Shown here one piece after another: positions 24,301 to 36,311 of a stretch of DNA of 64,000 bases (the first letter of the stretch is position 1; each line of letters opens with the position of its first letter). Made by a program: the position numbers and the translations under genes. The notes under the pieces were generated by a model. That model was not told the DNA's origin. It made no database searches and was given only the letters and a program-made list of their open reading frames with translations. Origin of the DNA: Corella eumyota. Its lineage: Eukaryota; Chordata; Ascidiacea; Phlebobranchia; Corellidae. The stretch spans positions 1,302,001-1,366,000 of the forward strand of contig OY720098.1 in assembly GCA_963082875.1 (NCBI GenBank), written 5' to 3'.

Positions 24301-24544
24301 GAGCGAGTTAACTTCAAGGTTAATTAAAGCATTTTACGGTAATATTAGCATGTTTAATCATTACTTTACTTTAAGGATTTTGTATAAAAACGATTGTGGT
24401 TAAAATTAAATTAAACTAGAAATTGCATGCCTTACTTAACTAACCTTTAAAACAACATTACCTACTTGAAATACTAATAATAAAGCATAACAATTATACT
24501 GGCTTATATTTAAAAAACAGAAAGTTGATTAAGTTAATTCAACA

Positions 24545-24695
24545 ATTTATATATATATTGATTTTTCTGGATGTTTAAGCTATTTGTTAATACTGAACAT
24601 AAGAAAGAATAGTGTAGCATTGGTGCGGCTCGAACCCAAAACCTTTCGGCTCGTAGTCCGCTGCAAAGACCGGTATACCACACTACCAGACTATT
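24545..24695 (-). mobile_element. tRNA-derived SINE, family B
   Basis: Minus-strand copy with head GTCTGGTAGTGTGGTATAC, B-box GGGTTCGAGCC and a body phrase that on the plus strand reads GTTTAAGCTATTTGTTAATA. That phrase is close to the unit of the minisatellite at 60425-63290. Confidence 0.85.
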
Positions 24696-24934
24696 TTAAA
24701 AGTATCGCTTTTCGTAAAAGTCCCGTTAATTTACAAACGCTAGATGATGCCCATAAGTAAGTTTTAGTAAATTGGTAAATAAGCTGTGTATTGTTTTTAC
24801 TGATAATATGTGTATTAAGAAGAATAACCATACTTTCAACATGCAAATATCCGAAAAATTTTAGATCTATTTTAAGGTTGTTTTTTTTTAAAAAAAATTT
24901 TACGCTATGTTAAGAAATATCAAGTTGCGAAACA

Positions 24935-25225
24935 CAGCGTGGTGTAGTGGGAAGAACACTTGCTACACCACATATGAGGTCGTGGGTTCAATTCCCACTG
25001 ATCTTATGCTGTAGCGCCCTTGAGTAAGGTGCTATAAACGGTATAAACTCCTGCTAAGCCAGCACTTAATCAACATCCTAATTATCGGGCAATTATAATC
25101 TATAATATCCCAAACTGCAACAGGCAATTCGAGACTGGGTCGGAGTATCTGATGTTACTTTATGTTTAAGTCGCGCATTCGACTTTTCCACATCGAGGAT
25201 AAAGATATATACAAAAACATACCAC
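24935..25225 (+). mobile_element. tRNA-derived SINE, family A (full length)
   Basis: The clearest copy in the window: A box in AGCGTGGTGTAGTGGGAAG, B box GTGGGTTCAATTCCC, TAGCGCCCTTGAGTAAGG, CAGCACTTAATCAACA, AGACTGGGTCGGAGTA and an end at CACATCGAGGATAAAGATAT. Confidence 0.92.
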
Positions 25226-25676
25226 ATTCTGTTTATTCATCACTAAAGAGAAATAGCAATTTATATCTTATTATGATTTGCTAATATTCGGAAAAGTTAA
25301 AACCCAAATTTAAATTTATGTCTCTCCAAACTGCGACCTGCTACCCACTCTGGAATTGACATCCAATATTTTGGTAGCCGATAATTGTATTTTAGTTATT
25401 TTGACCGTCCCAAATATTTATTTTTTTAATAAAATCGAAAGTTGAAAGTTTAATTTGTAACAAAATTGATTTTGTCATTTTTTCCCGTCGCATTGTTGTT
25501 ATATTAATTGTATATCGTATTTATTATTTACTTTTATCAATGTGCGAAAAACCAAAAAAAAAAAAAAAAAAAAATTTAATTCGTGTTTTCGTAATAAAAG
25601 CATAAACTTAAAATTTAACTACTAAAAATGGTTAATTATTTTAACAAACCATGTATTAAATAACCAAACGCATTTA
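25226..25676. other. left flank of the receptor array
   Basis: AT-rich and includes a poly-A run at about 25553-25573. The receptor array's first unit begins just after GCATTTAAAATG. No gene is seen. Confidence 0.5.
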
Positions 25677-26018
25677 AAATGTTGTACAGATGATTTAAAA
25701 GCTCAAAATCTAAGATTTCGAATCACAATAAGTTAAGAGTACAAGTACAAATATACACAAAACATATTGTAAACTTCCTTTATTAAAAAGTTATTTATTA
25801 CGATTATTTTGAAACGGAAGCACAACTATGACAACTAATATGAACAATAAAATGATATGCAACCGAAATAAATCCCTTGTATATATCACAAAAACTTAAA
25901 AATTATTTAATATAAACGATTTTTGACTTTTTTAAATCCAATATGTTTTTTAAAATGGGGCAACCAAAATCTTTAACAGTTAATTTAAATTCAAAAATGT
26001 TTGTAAATTTCGTTCACA

Positions 26019-26906
26019 TTACTTTTTACGCAAAGAACCACAAATAAAAATACGCCTACGCCAATCAACATAACTAGCAAGCACACATATTATAATCAAT
26101 GTCAAGTTGAAGCTGTATATTGTAGTCGACGCTAAATTTTGTTCCTTAATCACCAAAACAATTCCAACAGCCATACAAATTAGGTCAGATGTAACACTGA
26201 CTCCCGTACTAGCTGCCACCCTTTTAATGAGCGAATGAACCTTTTTATGTTCCCCAATAGATTCGCTTTCCCTTACATGTCTTACCAAAGGATACAGCAC
26301 CAGAAATAGCTGCATTATTTCAACAGTTATTGAAGTTACTAAGAACAGGATTAACCCGTAAAAGAATGGAATAATAACTCGTTTAGGGTCCGGTAAACAT
26401 CCTAGAGGAGTATTATGGTATACAGTTGTCACAGATGCTATGAGAAACGCAAACGTAGTGCTTATAATAATAAAACCCAATGTTATCCTGCTGAAATATC
26501 GCAGTGCCTTCGTTTTAATATGCTCCATAGAGGGATTTGAGTACAAATTGTGCTGTCTAACCCATAATATACTATGAAGAGAACATGCACTTACACCGTA
26601 TAAAAAGTTCTCTAACGTTGGGGAAATAAGGCAGAACAAATCTGAACTAGTTTGGTAGAAAAACTGAACATACACCACGATAATACGAATAAAATGGCAA
26701 ATTGTTGCTAGAGGCAGCAAGACCCTTGAAATTCGGTCGTGTGAAGTACGCGCTCTTTCTTTTATATGTTTTATAGCATAAGAAAACACAGTTGTGTTTA
26801 GATAGATTGAAATAACCAGTAAAATATTGATTCCTACTAGTTCGACGTAACTATACACCCCATGGAAATAAACAACTTCTCCAGAAGAATTGGTATTATT
26901 TTCCAT
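26019..26906 (-). CDS. seven-transmembrane receptor, unit 1
   Basis: An intronless 295-residue seven-pass receptor, probably a lineage-specific rhodopsin-like GPCR; the ligand is unknown. The N-terminus has sequons NNT and NSS. Membrane segments lie near residues 20-44, 59-82, 95-117, 139-162, 177-206, 228-253 and 260-282. Cys92 and Cys170 fit the usual TM3-loop 2 disulfide. Arg117, exactly 25 residues after Cys92, falls where the DRY arginine would be, but the motif here is WVRQ. No NPxxY is present; TM7 ends ASYVDWRRR. This copy differs from the others in TM3-TM4 (GVSACSLHS, FAFLIASVTTVY) and in YHNTPLGC, and has WVRQHN where the rest have WLRQDN. AATAAA signals lie about 220 bp past the stop. 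The start is the first ATG and is shared by all copies. Confidence 0.9.
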   Translation of the reverse strand: MENNTNSSGEVVYFHGVYSYVELVGINILLVISIYLNTTVFSYAIKHIKERARTSHDRISRVLLPLATICHFIRIIVVYVQFFYQTSSDLFCLISPTLENFLYGVSACSLHSILWVRQHNLYSNPSMEHIKTKALRYFSRITLGFIIISTTFAFLIASVTTVYHNTPLGCLPDPKRVIIPFFYGLILFLVTSITVEIMQLFLVLYPLVRHVRESESIGEHKKVHSLIKRVAASTGVSVTSDLICMAVGIVLVIKEQNLASTTIYSFNLTLIIICVLASYVDWRRRIFICGSLRKK

Positions 26907-27284
26907 TTTGATTCAGTTACTTCACTTAAACTTCACCTTAACTATATTTTCTGCCAAGCAATAGCTAATAAACTTAAATAAGGTATAGCTAAAAATGATA
27001 AATCATATTAATAAACGCTTTCTAATTTAAATTATAAAACGTATTTATTTAAAAAGGCTGAATATTTTAGCAAATTTAATTTTTTATCCTGAAATATTGC
27101 AAATAAGTCAACCCGCTCTATTGTGTATTATTATTACCTGATAGTAGAGGTTATATGTCTATAAATCATATAATAACACTGGTGTCAAAACACCAGACAA
27201 AAATAGTTTATCATTCGTAATATAATTGATTACCGTGCCGGTACAGATATTATAATCTAACTTATATTTTCTCGCAAAATTTGT

Positions 27285-27545
27285 CCTCGATGTGGGAAAG
27301 TCAACTTCACGGCCTAAACATAGAGTGACATTTGTTACCCCGACCCAGTCTCGAGTTGGAAAAAAATTATTAATTATGATTCCACGATAATTAAGCTTCA
27401 AATTAAGAGTTGACACAGCAGAAGTTTATACTGTTTATAGCATTTTAGCGAGGGCGCTACAGCATGTAAGCATTGGGGATCGAACCCATTACCTTAACGT
27501 GGTAAAGTCAAGTGTTTTAACATTTACACAACGTCGCTGGTAGTT
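27285..27545 (-). mobile_element. SINE family A remnant in unit 1
   Basis: Reverse copy: GATGTGGGAAAGTCAACTTC, GTTACCCCGACCCAGTCTCG, then GCGCTACAGCATGTAAGC and GGGGATCGAACCCATTACC. It lies between the receptor's 5' end and the orphan SNRNP27 exon and is present at the same place in every unit, so it predates the array. Confidence 0.88.
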
Positions 27546-27846
27546 TTAATGTTACCTATAATGTTAGTGCATATCGTTTTACCTTAAATTTGTATTAATA
27601 AAAAACAACAAAAAATCGTTTATAGTAGCAGCGAACATTTAAAAAAAATTTTCAAGTTCATTAAGAAACTCAGGGTTGCCAGATATTTTTATGTCAGAGT
27701 TGCCAGATCTTTTAAACAGATTTTTCAGTAAAATAACACAACCCTTAAACCTGCTTATGCTTGGTAAATAAGATCATAAAACAAGTGTAATATGTTGAAT
27801 ATTTACACTAGTATTGCTTAAATGTGAATATAATTAGTTTTTTTCA

Positions 27847-28054
27847 TCAAGGCATAAATTCTAAAGGTCGATTAAAGCCACCTTTTCAGTTCATATATTG
27901 CCTGAAAAAAGAATAAATATTATATTTAGAATAAAGCAACTATTTGGTATGGTTTTAAAATACATACTAAATAAACAAATAGTGTAACTTACCTATATTT
28001 TCGTTATACGTTTCTGTTTATTGCGTAAGTGTCATTATTTTCAACTTTTTTATT
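27847..28054 (-). pseudogene. orphan SNRNP27 exons 5-6, unit 1
   Basis: Copies of the last two SNRNP27 exons (penultimate 27993-28054, last 27847-27901) without the upstream gene. This is the most decayed pair. The acceptor AG before the penultimate exon is changed to AA, and the last exon has CGA to TGA, giving a stop after QYMN. It cannot serve as a normal SNRNP27 3' end. Confidence 0.9.
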
Positions 28055-28835
28055 TTAAAAAAACAAAATTATATTAGTTATAAATAAGTAATCACAAATT
28101 AATTTATTTATTTATTGGTATAAATATTTGGGTTACTTGTACTTTCGATTTTGGAGTAACTTAAAGCCTAAATTATGAGAGAAAATAAGAATGGAACATA
28201 AAGTATGAAAGATAATCAACAAGGGCCATGAAGTACAAAAAACTAGCAAAGACCGTGAAATACGAGAGAAAATTAGATAAAACTGGAGAGTACGACAAAA
28301 AAATAGTGAGGACAGCAAATTCTAAGAGTTCGTTCGAGAACCGTAAAGTAAAAATGATTCAAATAATTTTTATATAATGACAATTGAATGTTAACGTAGT
28401 TATTAAACAGTTTTAAAATTTGTACAAAATCTTAAAATTTAAGTTTTTATGACTTCAACTTCAAAAAAAATTTGCATATAAAATGTTGTACAGATGATTT
28501 AAAAGCTCAAAATCCAAGATTTCGAATCACAATAAGTTAAGAGTACAAGTACAAATATACACAAAACATATTGTAAACTTCCTTTATTAAAAAGTTATTT
28601 ATTACGATTATTTTGAGAAGGAAGCACAACTATGACAACTAATATGAACAATAAAATGATATGCAACAGAAATAAATTCTTTGTATTTATCACAAAAACT
28701 TAAAAATTATGCAAATTAAACGATTTTTGACTTTTTTGACTATAAATCCGATATGTTTTTATTTTAAATGGGGCAGCCAAAATCTTAAACAGTTAGTTAA
28801 TTTAAATTCAAAAATGTTTGTAAACTTCGTTCACA

Positions 28836-29723
28836 TTACTTTTTACATAAAGAACTACAAATAAAAATACGTCTACGCCAATCAACAAAACTAGCAAGCA
28901 CACAGATTATAATCAATGTCAAGTTTAAGCTGTATATTGTAGTCGTGGCTAAAAGTTGTCCCTTAAACACCAAAACAATTCCAACAGCCATAAAAACTAG
29001 GTTAAATGTAACACTGACTCCCGTACTAGCTGCCACCCTTTTTATAAGAGAATGAACCTTTTTATGTTCCCCAATAGATTCGCTTTCTCTTATATGTCTG
29101 ACCAAAGGGTAGAGCACCAAAAATAGCTGCATTATTTCAACAGTTGTAGAAGTAACTAAAAACAGGCATAATCCGTAAAAGAAAGGAAAAATAACTCGTT
29201 TAGGGTCCGGTAAACACCCTAGAGGAGTATTAGTGTATACTGTTGCCACAGATAATATAACAATCGCAAACGTATTGCTTATAATAATAAAACCCAATGT
29301 TATCCTGCTAAAATATTGCAGTGCCTTCGTTTTAATATGCTCCATAGAGGGATTTGAGTACAGGTTGTCCTGTCTTAACCATAAAATACTGTTAAGAGAA
29401 CATGTACTTACACCGTATAAAAAGTTTTCCAACGGTGAAGAAAGAAGGCAGAACAAATCTGATCTAGTTTGGTAGAAAAACTGAACATACAACACGATAA
29501 TACGAATAAAATGGCAAGTTGTTGCAATAGGCATCAAGACCCTTGAAATTCGGTCGTGTGAAGTACGCGCTCTTTCGTTTATATGTTTTATAGCATAAGA
29601 AAACACAGTTGTGTTTAGATAAATTGAAATAACCAGTAAAGTATTGATTCCTACTAGTTCGACGTAACTATACACCCCATGGAAATAAACAACTTCTCCA
29701 GAAGAATTGGTATTATTTTCCAT
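28836..29723 (-). CDS. seven-transmembrane receptor, unit 2
   Basis: An open 295-residue copy of the same receptor. Cys92, the WLRQ motif at the TM3 end and the loop-2 Cys in TPLGCLPDP are kept. It carries INERARTS in the first inner loop where the others have IKERARTS, LLSSPLENF at the TM3 entry, and a changed C-terminus (ASFVDWRRR, CSSLCKK). TM4 (FAIVILSVATVY) is shared with unit 3 and differs from units 4-6. A frame of 80 codons on the opposite strand (29233-29475) is a shadow. Confidence 0.9.
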   Translation of the reverse strand: MENNTNSSGEVVYFHGVYSYVELVGINTLLVISIYLNTTVFSYAIKHINERARTSHDRISRVLMPIATTCHFIRIIVLYVQFFYQTRSDLFCLLSSPLENFLYGVSTCSLNSILWLRQDNLYSNPSMEHIKTKALQYFSRITLGFIIISNTFAIVILSVATVYTNTPLGCLPDPKRVIFPFFYGLCLFLVTSTTVEIMQLFLVLYPLVRHIRESESIGEHKKVHSLIKRVAASTGVSVTFNLVFMAVGIVLVFKGQLLATTTIYSLNLTLIIICVLASFVDWRRRIFICSSLCKK

Positions 29724-30101
29724 TTTGATTCAGTTACTTTACTTAAACTTCACCTTAACTATATTTTCTGCCAAGCAATAGCTAATAAACTTAAATAAGG
29801 TATAGCTAAAAATGATAAATCATATTAATAAACGCTTTTTAATTTAAATTATAAAAAGTATTTATTTAAAAAGGCTGAATATTTTAGCAAATTTAATTTT
29901 TTATCCTGAAATATTGCAAATAAGTCAACCCGCTCTATTGTGTATTATTATTACCTGATAGTAGAGGTTATATGTCTATAAATCATATAATAACACTGGT
30001 GTCAAAACACCAGACAAAAATAGTTTATCATTCGTAATATAATTGATTACCGTGCCGGTACAGATATTATAATCTAACTTATATTTTCTCGCAAAATTTG
30101 T

Positions 30102-30360
30102 CCTCGATGTGGGAAAGTCAACTTCACGGCCTAAACATAGAGTAACATTTGTTACCCCGACCCAGTCTCGAGTTGGAAAAAAGTTATTAATTATGATTCC
30201 ACGATAATTAAGCTTCCAATTAGGAGTTGACTTAGCAGGAGTTTATACTGTTTATATCATTTTAGCGAGGGCGCTACAGCATGTAAGCAGTTGGGATCGA
30301 ACCCATTACCTTAACGTGGTAAAGTCAAGTGTTTTAACATTTACACAACGTCGCTGGTAG
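30102..30360 (-). mobile_element. SINE family A remnant in unit 2
   Basis: Same position and sequence as in unit 1, with small changes (AAGCAGTTGGGATCGAACCC). Confidence 0.85.
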
Positions 30361-30664
30361 TTTTAATGTTACCTATAAAGTTAGTGCATATCGTTTTACC
30401 TTAAATTTGTATTAATAAAAAACAACAAAAAATCGTTTATACTAGCAGCAAACATTTAAAAAAAAATTTCAAGTTCATTAAGAAACTCAGGGTTGCCAGA
30501 TATTTTTATGTCAGAGTTGCCAAATCTTTTAAACAGATTTTTCAGTAAAATAACACAACCCTTAAACCTGCTTATGCTTGGTAAATAAGATCATAAAGCA
30601 AGTGTAATATGTTGAATATTTACACTAGTATTGCCTTAAATGTGAATATAATTAGTTTTTTTCA

Positions 30665-30870
30665 TCAAGGCATAAATTCTAAAGGTCGATTAAAGCCACC
30701 TTTTCGGTTCATATATTGCCTGAAAAAAGAATTAATATTATATTTAGAAAGAAGCAACTATTTGTTATGGTTTTATATGTATTAGACAAAACAAACAATG
30801 TAACTTACCTATATTTTCGTTCTACTTTTCTATTTATTGCGTAAGTGTCGTTATTTTCAACTTTTTTATT
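30665..30870 (-). pseudogene. orphan SNRNP27 exons 5-6, unit 2
   Basis: Penultimate exon 30809-30870 and last exon 30665-30719. Both splice acceptors, the donor and the reading frame (KKVENNDTYAINRK, QYMNRKGGFNRPLEFMP) look intact, so it could still be spliced into a transcript that entered from upstream. No SNRNP27 exons 1-4 precede it in this unit. Confidence 0.88.
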
Positions 30871-31652
30871 CTAAAAAAACAAAATTATATTAGTTATAAA
30901 TAAGTAATCACAAATTAATTTATTTACTTATTGGTATAAATATTCGGGCCACTTGTACTTTCGATTTTGGAGTAACTTTAAGCCTAAATTATGAGAGAAA
31001 ATAAGAATGGAACATAAAGTATGAAAGATAATCAACAAGGGCCATGAAGTACAAAAAAACTAGCAAAGACCGTGAAATACGAGAGAAAATTAGATAAAAC
31101 TGGAGAGTACAACAAAAAAATAGTGAGGACAGCAAATTCTAAGAGTTCGTTCGAGGACCGTAAAGTCAAAATGATCGAAATAATTTTTATATAATGACAA
31201 TTTAATGTTAACGTAGTTATTAAACAGTTTTAAAATTTGTACAAAATCTTATAATTTAAGTTTTTATGACCTAAACTTCGAAAAAAAATTTTCATTTAAA
31301 ATGTTGTACAGATGATTTAAAAGCTCAAAATCTAAGATTTTGAATCACAATAAGTTAAGAGTACAAGTACAAATATACACAAAACATATTGTAAACTTCC
31401 TTTGTTAAAAAGTAATTTATTACGATTATTTTAAAAAGGAAGCACAACTATGACAACTAATATGAACGATAAAATGATATGCAACAGAAATAAATCCTTT
31501 GTATTTATCACAAAAACTTAAAAATTATGCAAATTAAACGATTTTTGACTTTTTTGACTATAAATCCAATATGTTTTTTTTTTAATGGGGCAGCCAAAAT
31601 CTTAAACAGTCAGTTAATTTAAATTCAAAAATGTTTGTAAATTTCGTTCACA

Positions 31653-32540
31653 TTACTTTTTACGCAAAGAACCACAAATAAAAATACGCCTACGCCAATC
31701 AACATAACTAGCAAGCACACAGATTATAATCAATGTCAAGTTTAAGCTGTATATTGTAGTCGTGGCTAAAGTTTGTCCCTTAATCACCAAAACAATTCCA
31801 ACAGCCATAAAAACTAGGTTAGATGTAACACTGACTGCTGTACTAGCTGCCACCCTTTTTATAAGAGAATGAACCTTTTTATGTTCCCCAATAGATTCGC
31901 TTTCTCTTATATGTCTGACCAAAGGGTAGAGCACCAAAAATAACTGCATTAGTTCAACAGTTGTAGAAGTAACTAAAAACAGGCATAATCCGTAAAAGAA
32001 AGGAAAAATAACTCGTTTAGGGTCCGGTAAACACCCTAAAGGAGTAGTAGTGTATACTGTTGCCACAGATAATATAACAATCGCAAATGTATTGCTTATA
32101 ATAATAAAGCACAATGTTATCCTGCTAAAATATCGCAGTGCCTTCGTTTTAATATGCTCCATAGAGGGATTTGAGTACAGGTTGTCCTGTCTTAACCATA
32201 AAATACTGTTAAGAGAACATGTACATACACAGTATAAAAAGTTTTCCAAAGTTAAAGAAAAATGGCAGAACAAATCTGATCTAGCTTGGTAGAAAAACTG
32301 AACATACAACACGATAATACGAATAAAATCACAAGTTGTTGCAATAGGCAGCAAGACCCTTGAAATTCGGTCGTGTGAAGTACGCGCTCTTTCTTTTATA
32401 TGTTTTATAGCATAAGAAAACACAGTTGTGTTTAGATAGATTGAAATAACCAGTAAGATATTGATTCCTACTAGTTCGACGTAACTATACACCCCGTGGA
32501 AATAAACAACTTCTCCAGAAGAATTGGTATTATTTTCCAT
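31653..32540 (-). CDS. seven-transmembrane receptor, unit 3
   Basis: An open 295-residue copy. It has the most changed TM2-TM3 segment: QARSDLFC, then HFSLTLENFLYCVCTCSLN, adding two cysteines in TM3. TM4 matches unit 2. ELMQLFLV in TM5 is shared only with unit 5, as ELMQLCLV. The third inner loop (ESIGEHKKVHSLIKRVAAST) is unchanged, as expected if it contacts the G protein. Confidence 0.9.
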   Translation of the reverse strand: MENNTNSSGEVVYFHGVYSYVELVGINILLVISIYLNTTVFSYAIKHIKERARTSHDRISRVLLPIATTCDFIRIIVLYVQFFYQARSDLFCHFSLTLENFLYCVCTCSLNSILWLRQDNLYSNPSMEHIKTKALRYFSRITLCFIIISNTFAIVILSVATVYTTTPLGCLPDPKRVIFPFFYGLCLFLVTSTTVELMQLFLVLYPLVRHIRESESIGEHKKVHSLIKRVAASTAVSVTSNLVFMAVGIVLVIKGQTLATTTIYSLNLTLIIICVLASYVDWRRRIFICGSLRKK

Positions 32541-32921
32541 TTTGATTCAGTTACTTTACTTAAACTTCACCTTAACTATATTTTCTGCCAAGCAATAGCT
32601 AATAAACTTAAATAAGGTATAGCTAAAAATGATAAATCATATTAATAAACGCTTTCTAATTTAAATTATAAAAAGTATTTATTTAAAAAAGCTGAATATT
32701 TTAGCAAATTTAATTTTTTATCCTGAAATATTGCAAATAAGTCAACCCGCTCTATTGTGTATTATTATTACCTGATAGTAGAGGTTATATGTCTATAAAT
32801 CATATAATAACGCTGGTGTCAAAACACCAGACAAAAATAGTTTATCATTCGTAATAAAATTGATTACCGTGCCGGTACAGATATTATAATCTAACCCAAT
32901 TTTTTTTTGCAAAATTTGTCC

Positions 32922-33177
32922 TCGATGTGGGAAAGTCGACTTCACGGCCTAAATATAGAGTAACATTTGTTACCCCGACCCAGTCTCGAGTTGGAAAAAA
33001 ATTATTAATTATGATTCCACGATAATTAAGCTTCCAATTAGGAGTTAACTCAGCAGGAGTTTATACTGTTTATAGCCTTTTAGCGAGGACGCTACAGCAT
33101 GTAAGCATTGGGGATCGAACCCATTACCTTAACGTGGTAAAGTCAAGTGTTTTAACAATTACACAATGTCGCTGGTA
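32922..33177 (-). mobile_element. SINE family A remnant in unit 3
   Basis: Same place as in units 1 and 2. It reads GATGTGGGAAAGTCGACTTC and ends at AATGTCGCTGGTAG. Confidence 0.85.
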
Positions 33178-33494
33178 GTTTTAATATTACCTATAAAGTT
33201 GGTGCATATCGTTTTACATTTATTTTTGTATTAATAAAAAACAACAAAAAATCATTTATACTAGCAGCAAACATTTCTCCTATTTAAAAAAAAAATTTTC
33301 AAGTTGATTAAGAAACTCAGGGTTGCCAGATATTTTTATGTCAGAGTTGCCAGATCTTTTAAACAGATTTTTTAGTAAAATAACACAACCCTCAAATCTG
33401 CTTATGCTTGGTAAACAAGATCATAAAGCAAATATAATATGTTGAATATTTACACTAGTATTGCCTTAAATGTGAATATAAGTAGTTTTTTTCA

Positions 33495-33700
33495 TCAAGG
33501 CATAAATTCTAAAGGTCGATTAAAGCCACCTTTTCGGTTCATATATTGCCTGAAAAAAGAATTAATATTATATTTAGAAAGAAGCAACTATTTGTTATGG
33601 TTTTATATGTATTGGACAAAACAAACAATGTAACTTACCTAAATTTTCCTTCTACTTTTCTGTTTATTGCGTAAGTGTCATTATTTTCAACTTTTTTATT
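33495..33700 (-). pseudogene. orphan SNRNP27 exons 5-6, unit 3
   Basis: Penultimate exon 33639-33700 and last exon 33495-33549. Frame and splice sites are open, but the penultimate exon has missense changes near its end (ERKYR becomes EGKFR), in a region that is strongly conserved in SNRNP27. This fits loss of constraint. Confidence 0.87.
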
Positions 33701-34471
33701 CTAAAAAAACAAAATTATATTAGTTATAAATAAGTTATCACAAATTAATTTATTTAATTATTGGTATAAATATTCGGGTCACTTGTACTTTCGATTTTGG
33801 AGTAACTTAAAGCCTAAATTATGAGAGAAAATAAGAATGGAACATAAAGTATGAAAGATAATCAACAAGGGCCATGAAGTACAAAAAAACTAGCAAAGAC
33901 CGTGAAATACGAGAGAAAATTAGATAAAACTGGAGAGTACAACAAAAAAATAGTGAGGACAGCAAATTCTAAGAGTTTGTTCGAGAACCGTAAAGTAAAA
34001 ATGATCCAAATAATTTTTATATAATGACAATTTAATGTTAACGTAGTTATTAAACAGTTTTAAAATTTGTACAAAATCTTAAAATTTAAGTTTTTATGAC
34101 TTCAACTTCGAAAAAAAATTTGCATTTAAAATGTTGTACAGATGATTTAAAAGCTCAAAATCTAAGACTTCGAATCATAATAAGTTAAGAGTACAAGTAC
34201 AAATATACACAAAACATATTGTAAACTTCCTTTATTAAAAAGTTATTTATTACGATTATTTTGAGAAGGAAGCACAACTATGACAACTAATATGAACGAT
34301 AAAATGATATGCAACAGAAATAAATCCTTTGTATTTATCACAAAAACTTAAAAATTATGCAAATTGAACAATTTTTAATTATAAATCCAATATGTTTTTT
34401 AAAATAGGGCAACCAAAATCTTAAACAGTCAATTAATTTAAATTCAAAAATGTTTGTAAATTTCGTTCACA

Positions 34472-35359
34472 TTACTTTTTACGCAAAGAACCACAAATAA
34501 AAATACGCCTACGCCAATCAACATAACTAGCAAGCACACAGATTATAATCAATGTCAAGTTGAAGCTGTATATTATAGTCGCGGCTAAAAGTTGTCCCTT
34601 AAACACCAAAACAATTCCAACAGCCATAAAAACTAGGTTAGATGTAACACTGACTGCTGTACTAGCTGCCACCCTTTTTATAAGAGAATGAACCTTTTTA
34701 TGTTCCCCAATAGATTCGCTTTCTCTTACATGTCTTACCAAAGGATACAGCACCAAAAATAGCTGCATTATTTCAACAGTTATTGAAGTAACTAAAAACG
34801 AGCATAATCCGCAAAAGAAAGGAAAAATAACTCGTTTAAGTTCCGGTAAACACCCTAGAGGAGTATTAGTGAGTACTGTTGTCACAGATTCCATAACAAC
34901 CGCAAATGTAGTGCTTATAATAATAAAGAACAGTGTTATCCTGCTGAAATATTGCAGTGGCTTCGTTTTAATATGCTTCATAGAGGGATTTGAGTACAGG
35001 TTGTCCTGTCTTAACCATAAGATACTGTGAAGAGAACATGTACTTACACCGTATAAAGAGTTTTCAAACTTTGGCGAAAGAAAGCAAAGCAATTCTGATC
35101 TAGTTTGGTAGAAAAACCCTACATACACCACAAAAATACGAATAAAACCGCAAGTTGTTGCAATAGGCATCAAGACCCTTGAAATTCGGTCGTGTTAAGT
35201 ACGCGCTCTTTCTTTTATATGTTTTATAGCGTAAGAAAACACAGCTGTGTTTAAATAGATTGAAATAACCAGTAAAATATTGATTCCTACTAGTTCGACG
35301 TAACTATACACCCCATGGAAATAAACAACTTCTCCAGAAGAATTGGTATTATTTTCCAT
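34472..35359 (-). pseudogene. seven-transmembrane receptor, unit 4 (nonsense)
   Basis: The original ATG (35357-35359) and the frame of 295 codons are still there, but codon 55 (35195-35197) is TAA where every other copy has TCA (Ser in RARTSHDR). This removes TM2-TM7. The frame is open again from about 35173 down to the normal stop, so the copy broke recently. That open part would start within TM2 and lack TM1, so I call it a pseudogene. The sequence is close to units 5 and 6 (GFFYQTRSELLCFLSP, ESVTTVLTNTPLGC). Confidence 0.88.
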
Positions 35360-35742
35360 TTTGATTCAGTTACTTTACTTAAACTTTATCTTAACTATAT
35401 TTTCTGCCAAGCAATAGCTAATAAACTTAAAGAAGGTATAGCTAAAAATGATAAATCATATTAATAAACGCTGTTTAATTTAAATTATAAAACGTATTTA
35501 TTTAAAAAGGCTGAATATTTTAACATATTTAATCTTCCATACTAAAATATTGCAAATAAGTCAAACCGCCCTATTGTGTATTATTATTACCTGATAGTAG
35601 AGGTTATATGTCTATAAATTATATAATAATGTTGATGTCAAAACACCAGACAAAAATAGTTTATCATTCGTAATATAATTAATTACCGTGCCGGTACAGA
35701 TATTATAATCTAACCTATATTTTCTCGCAAAATTTGTCCTCG

Positions 35743-35995
35743 ATGTGGGAAAGTCAACTTCACGGCCTAAACATAGAGTAACATTTGTTACCCCGACCCA
35801 GTCTCGAGTTGGAAAAAAGTTATTAATTATGATTCCACGATAATTAAGCTTCCAATTAGGAGTTGACTCAGCAGGAGTTTATACTGTTTATAGCATTTTA
35901 GCGAGGGCGCTACAGCATGTAAGCAGTTGGGATCGAACCCATTACCTTAACGTGGTAAAGTCAAGTGTTTTAACATTTACGCAACGTCGCTGGTA
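35743..35995 (-). mobile_element. SINE family A remnant in unit 4
   Basis: Same place as in the other units. It ends ACGCAACGTCGCTGGTAG. Confidence 0.85.
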
Positions 35996-36311
35996 GTTTT
36001 AATGTTACCTATAAAGTTAGTGCATATTGTTTTACATTTATTTTTGTATTAATAAAAAACAACAAAAAATCATTTATACTAGCAGCAAACATTTTTCCTA
36101 TTTAAAAAAAAAATTTCAAGTTGATTAAGAAACTCAGGGTTGCCAGATATGTTTATGTCAGAGTTGCCAGATCTTTTAAACAGATTTTTTAGTAAAATAA
36201 CACAACCCTTAAACCTGCTTATGCTTGGTAAATAAGATCATAAAGCAAGTGTAATATGTTAAATATTTACACTAGTATTGCCTTAAATGTGAATATAATT
36301 AGTTTTTTTCA

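Noticed and set aside
29233-29475. 80-codon plus-strand frame inside receptor unit 2, also seen at 32050-32292
   Set aside because: Antisense shadow of the receptor; broken in other units.
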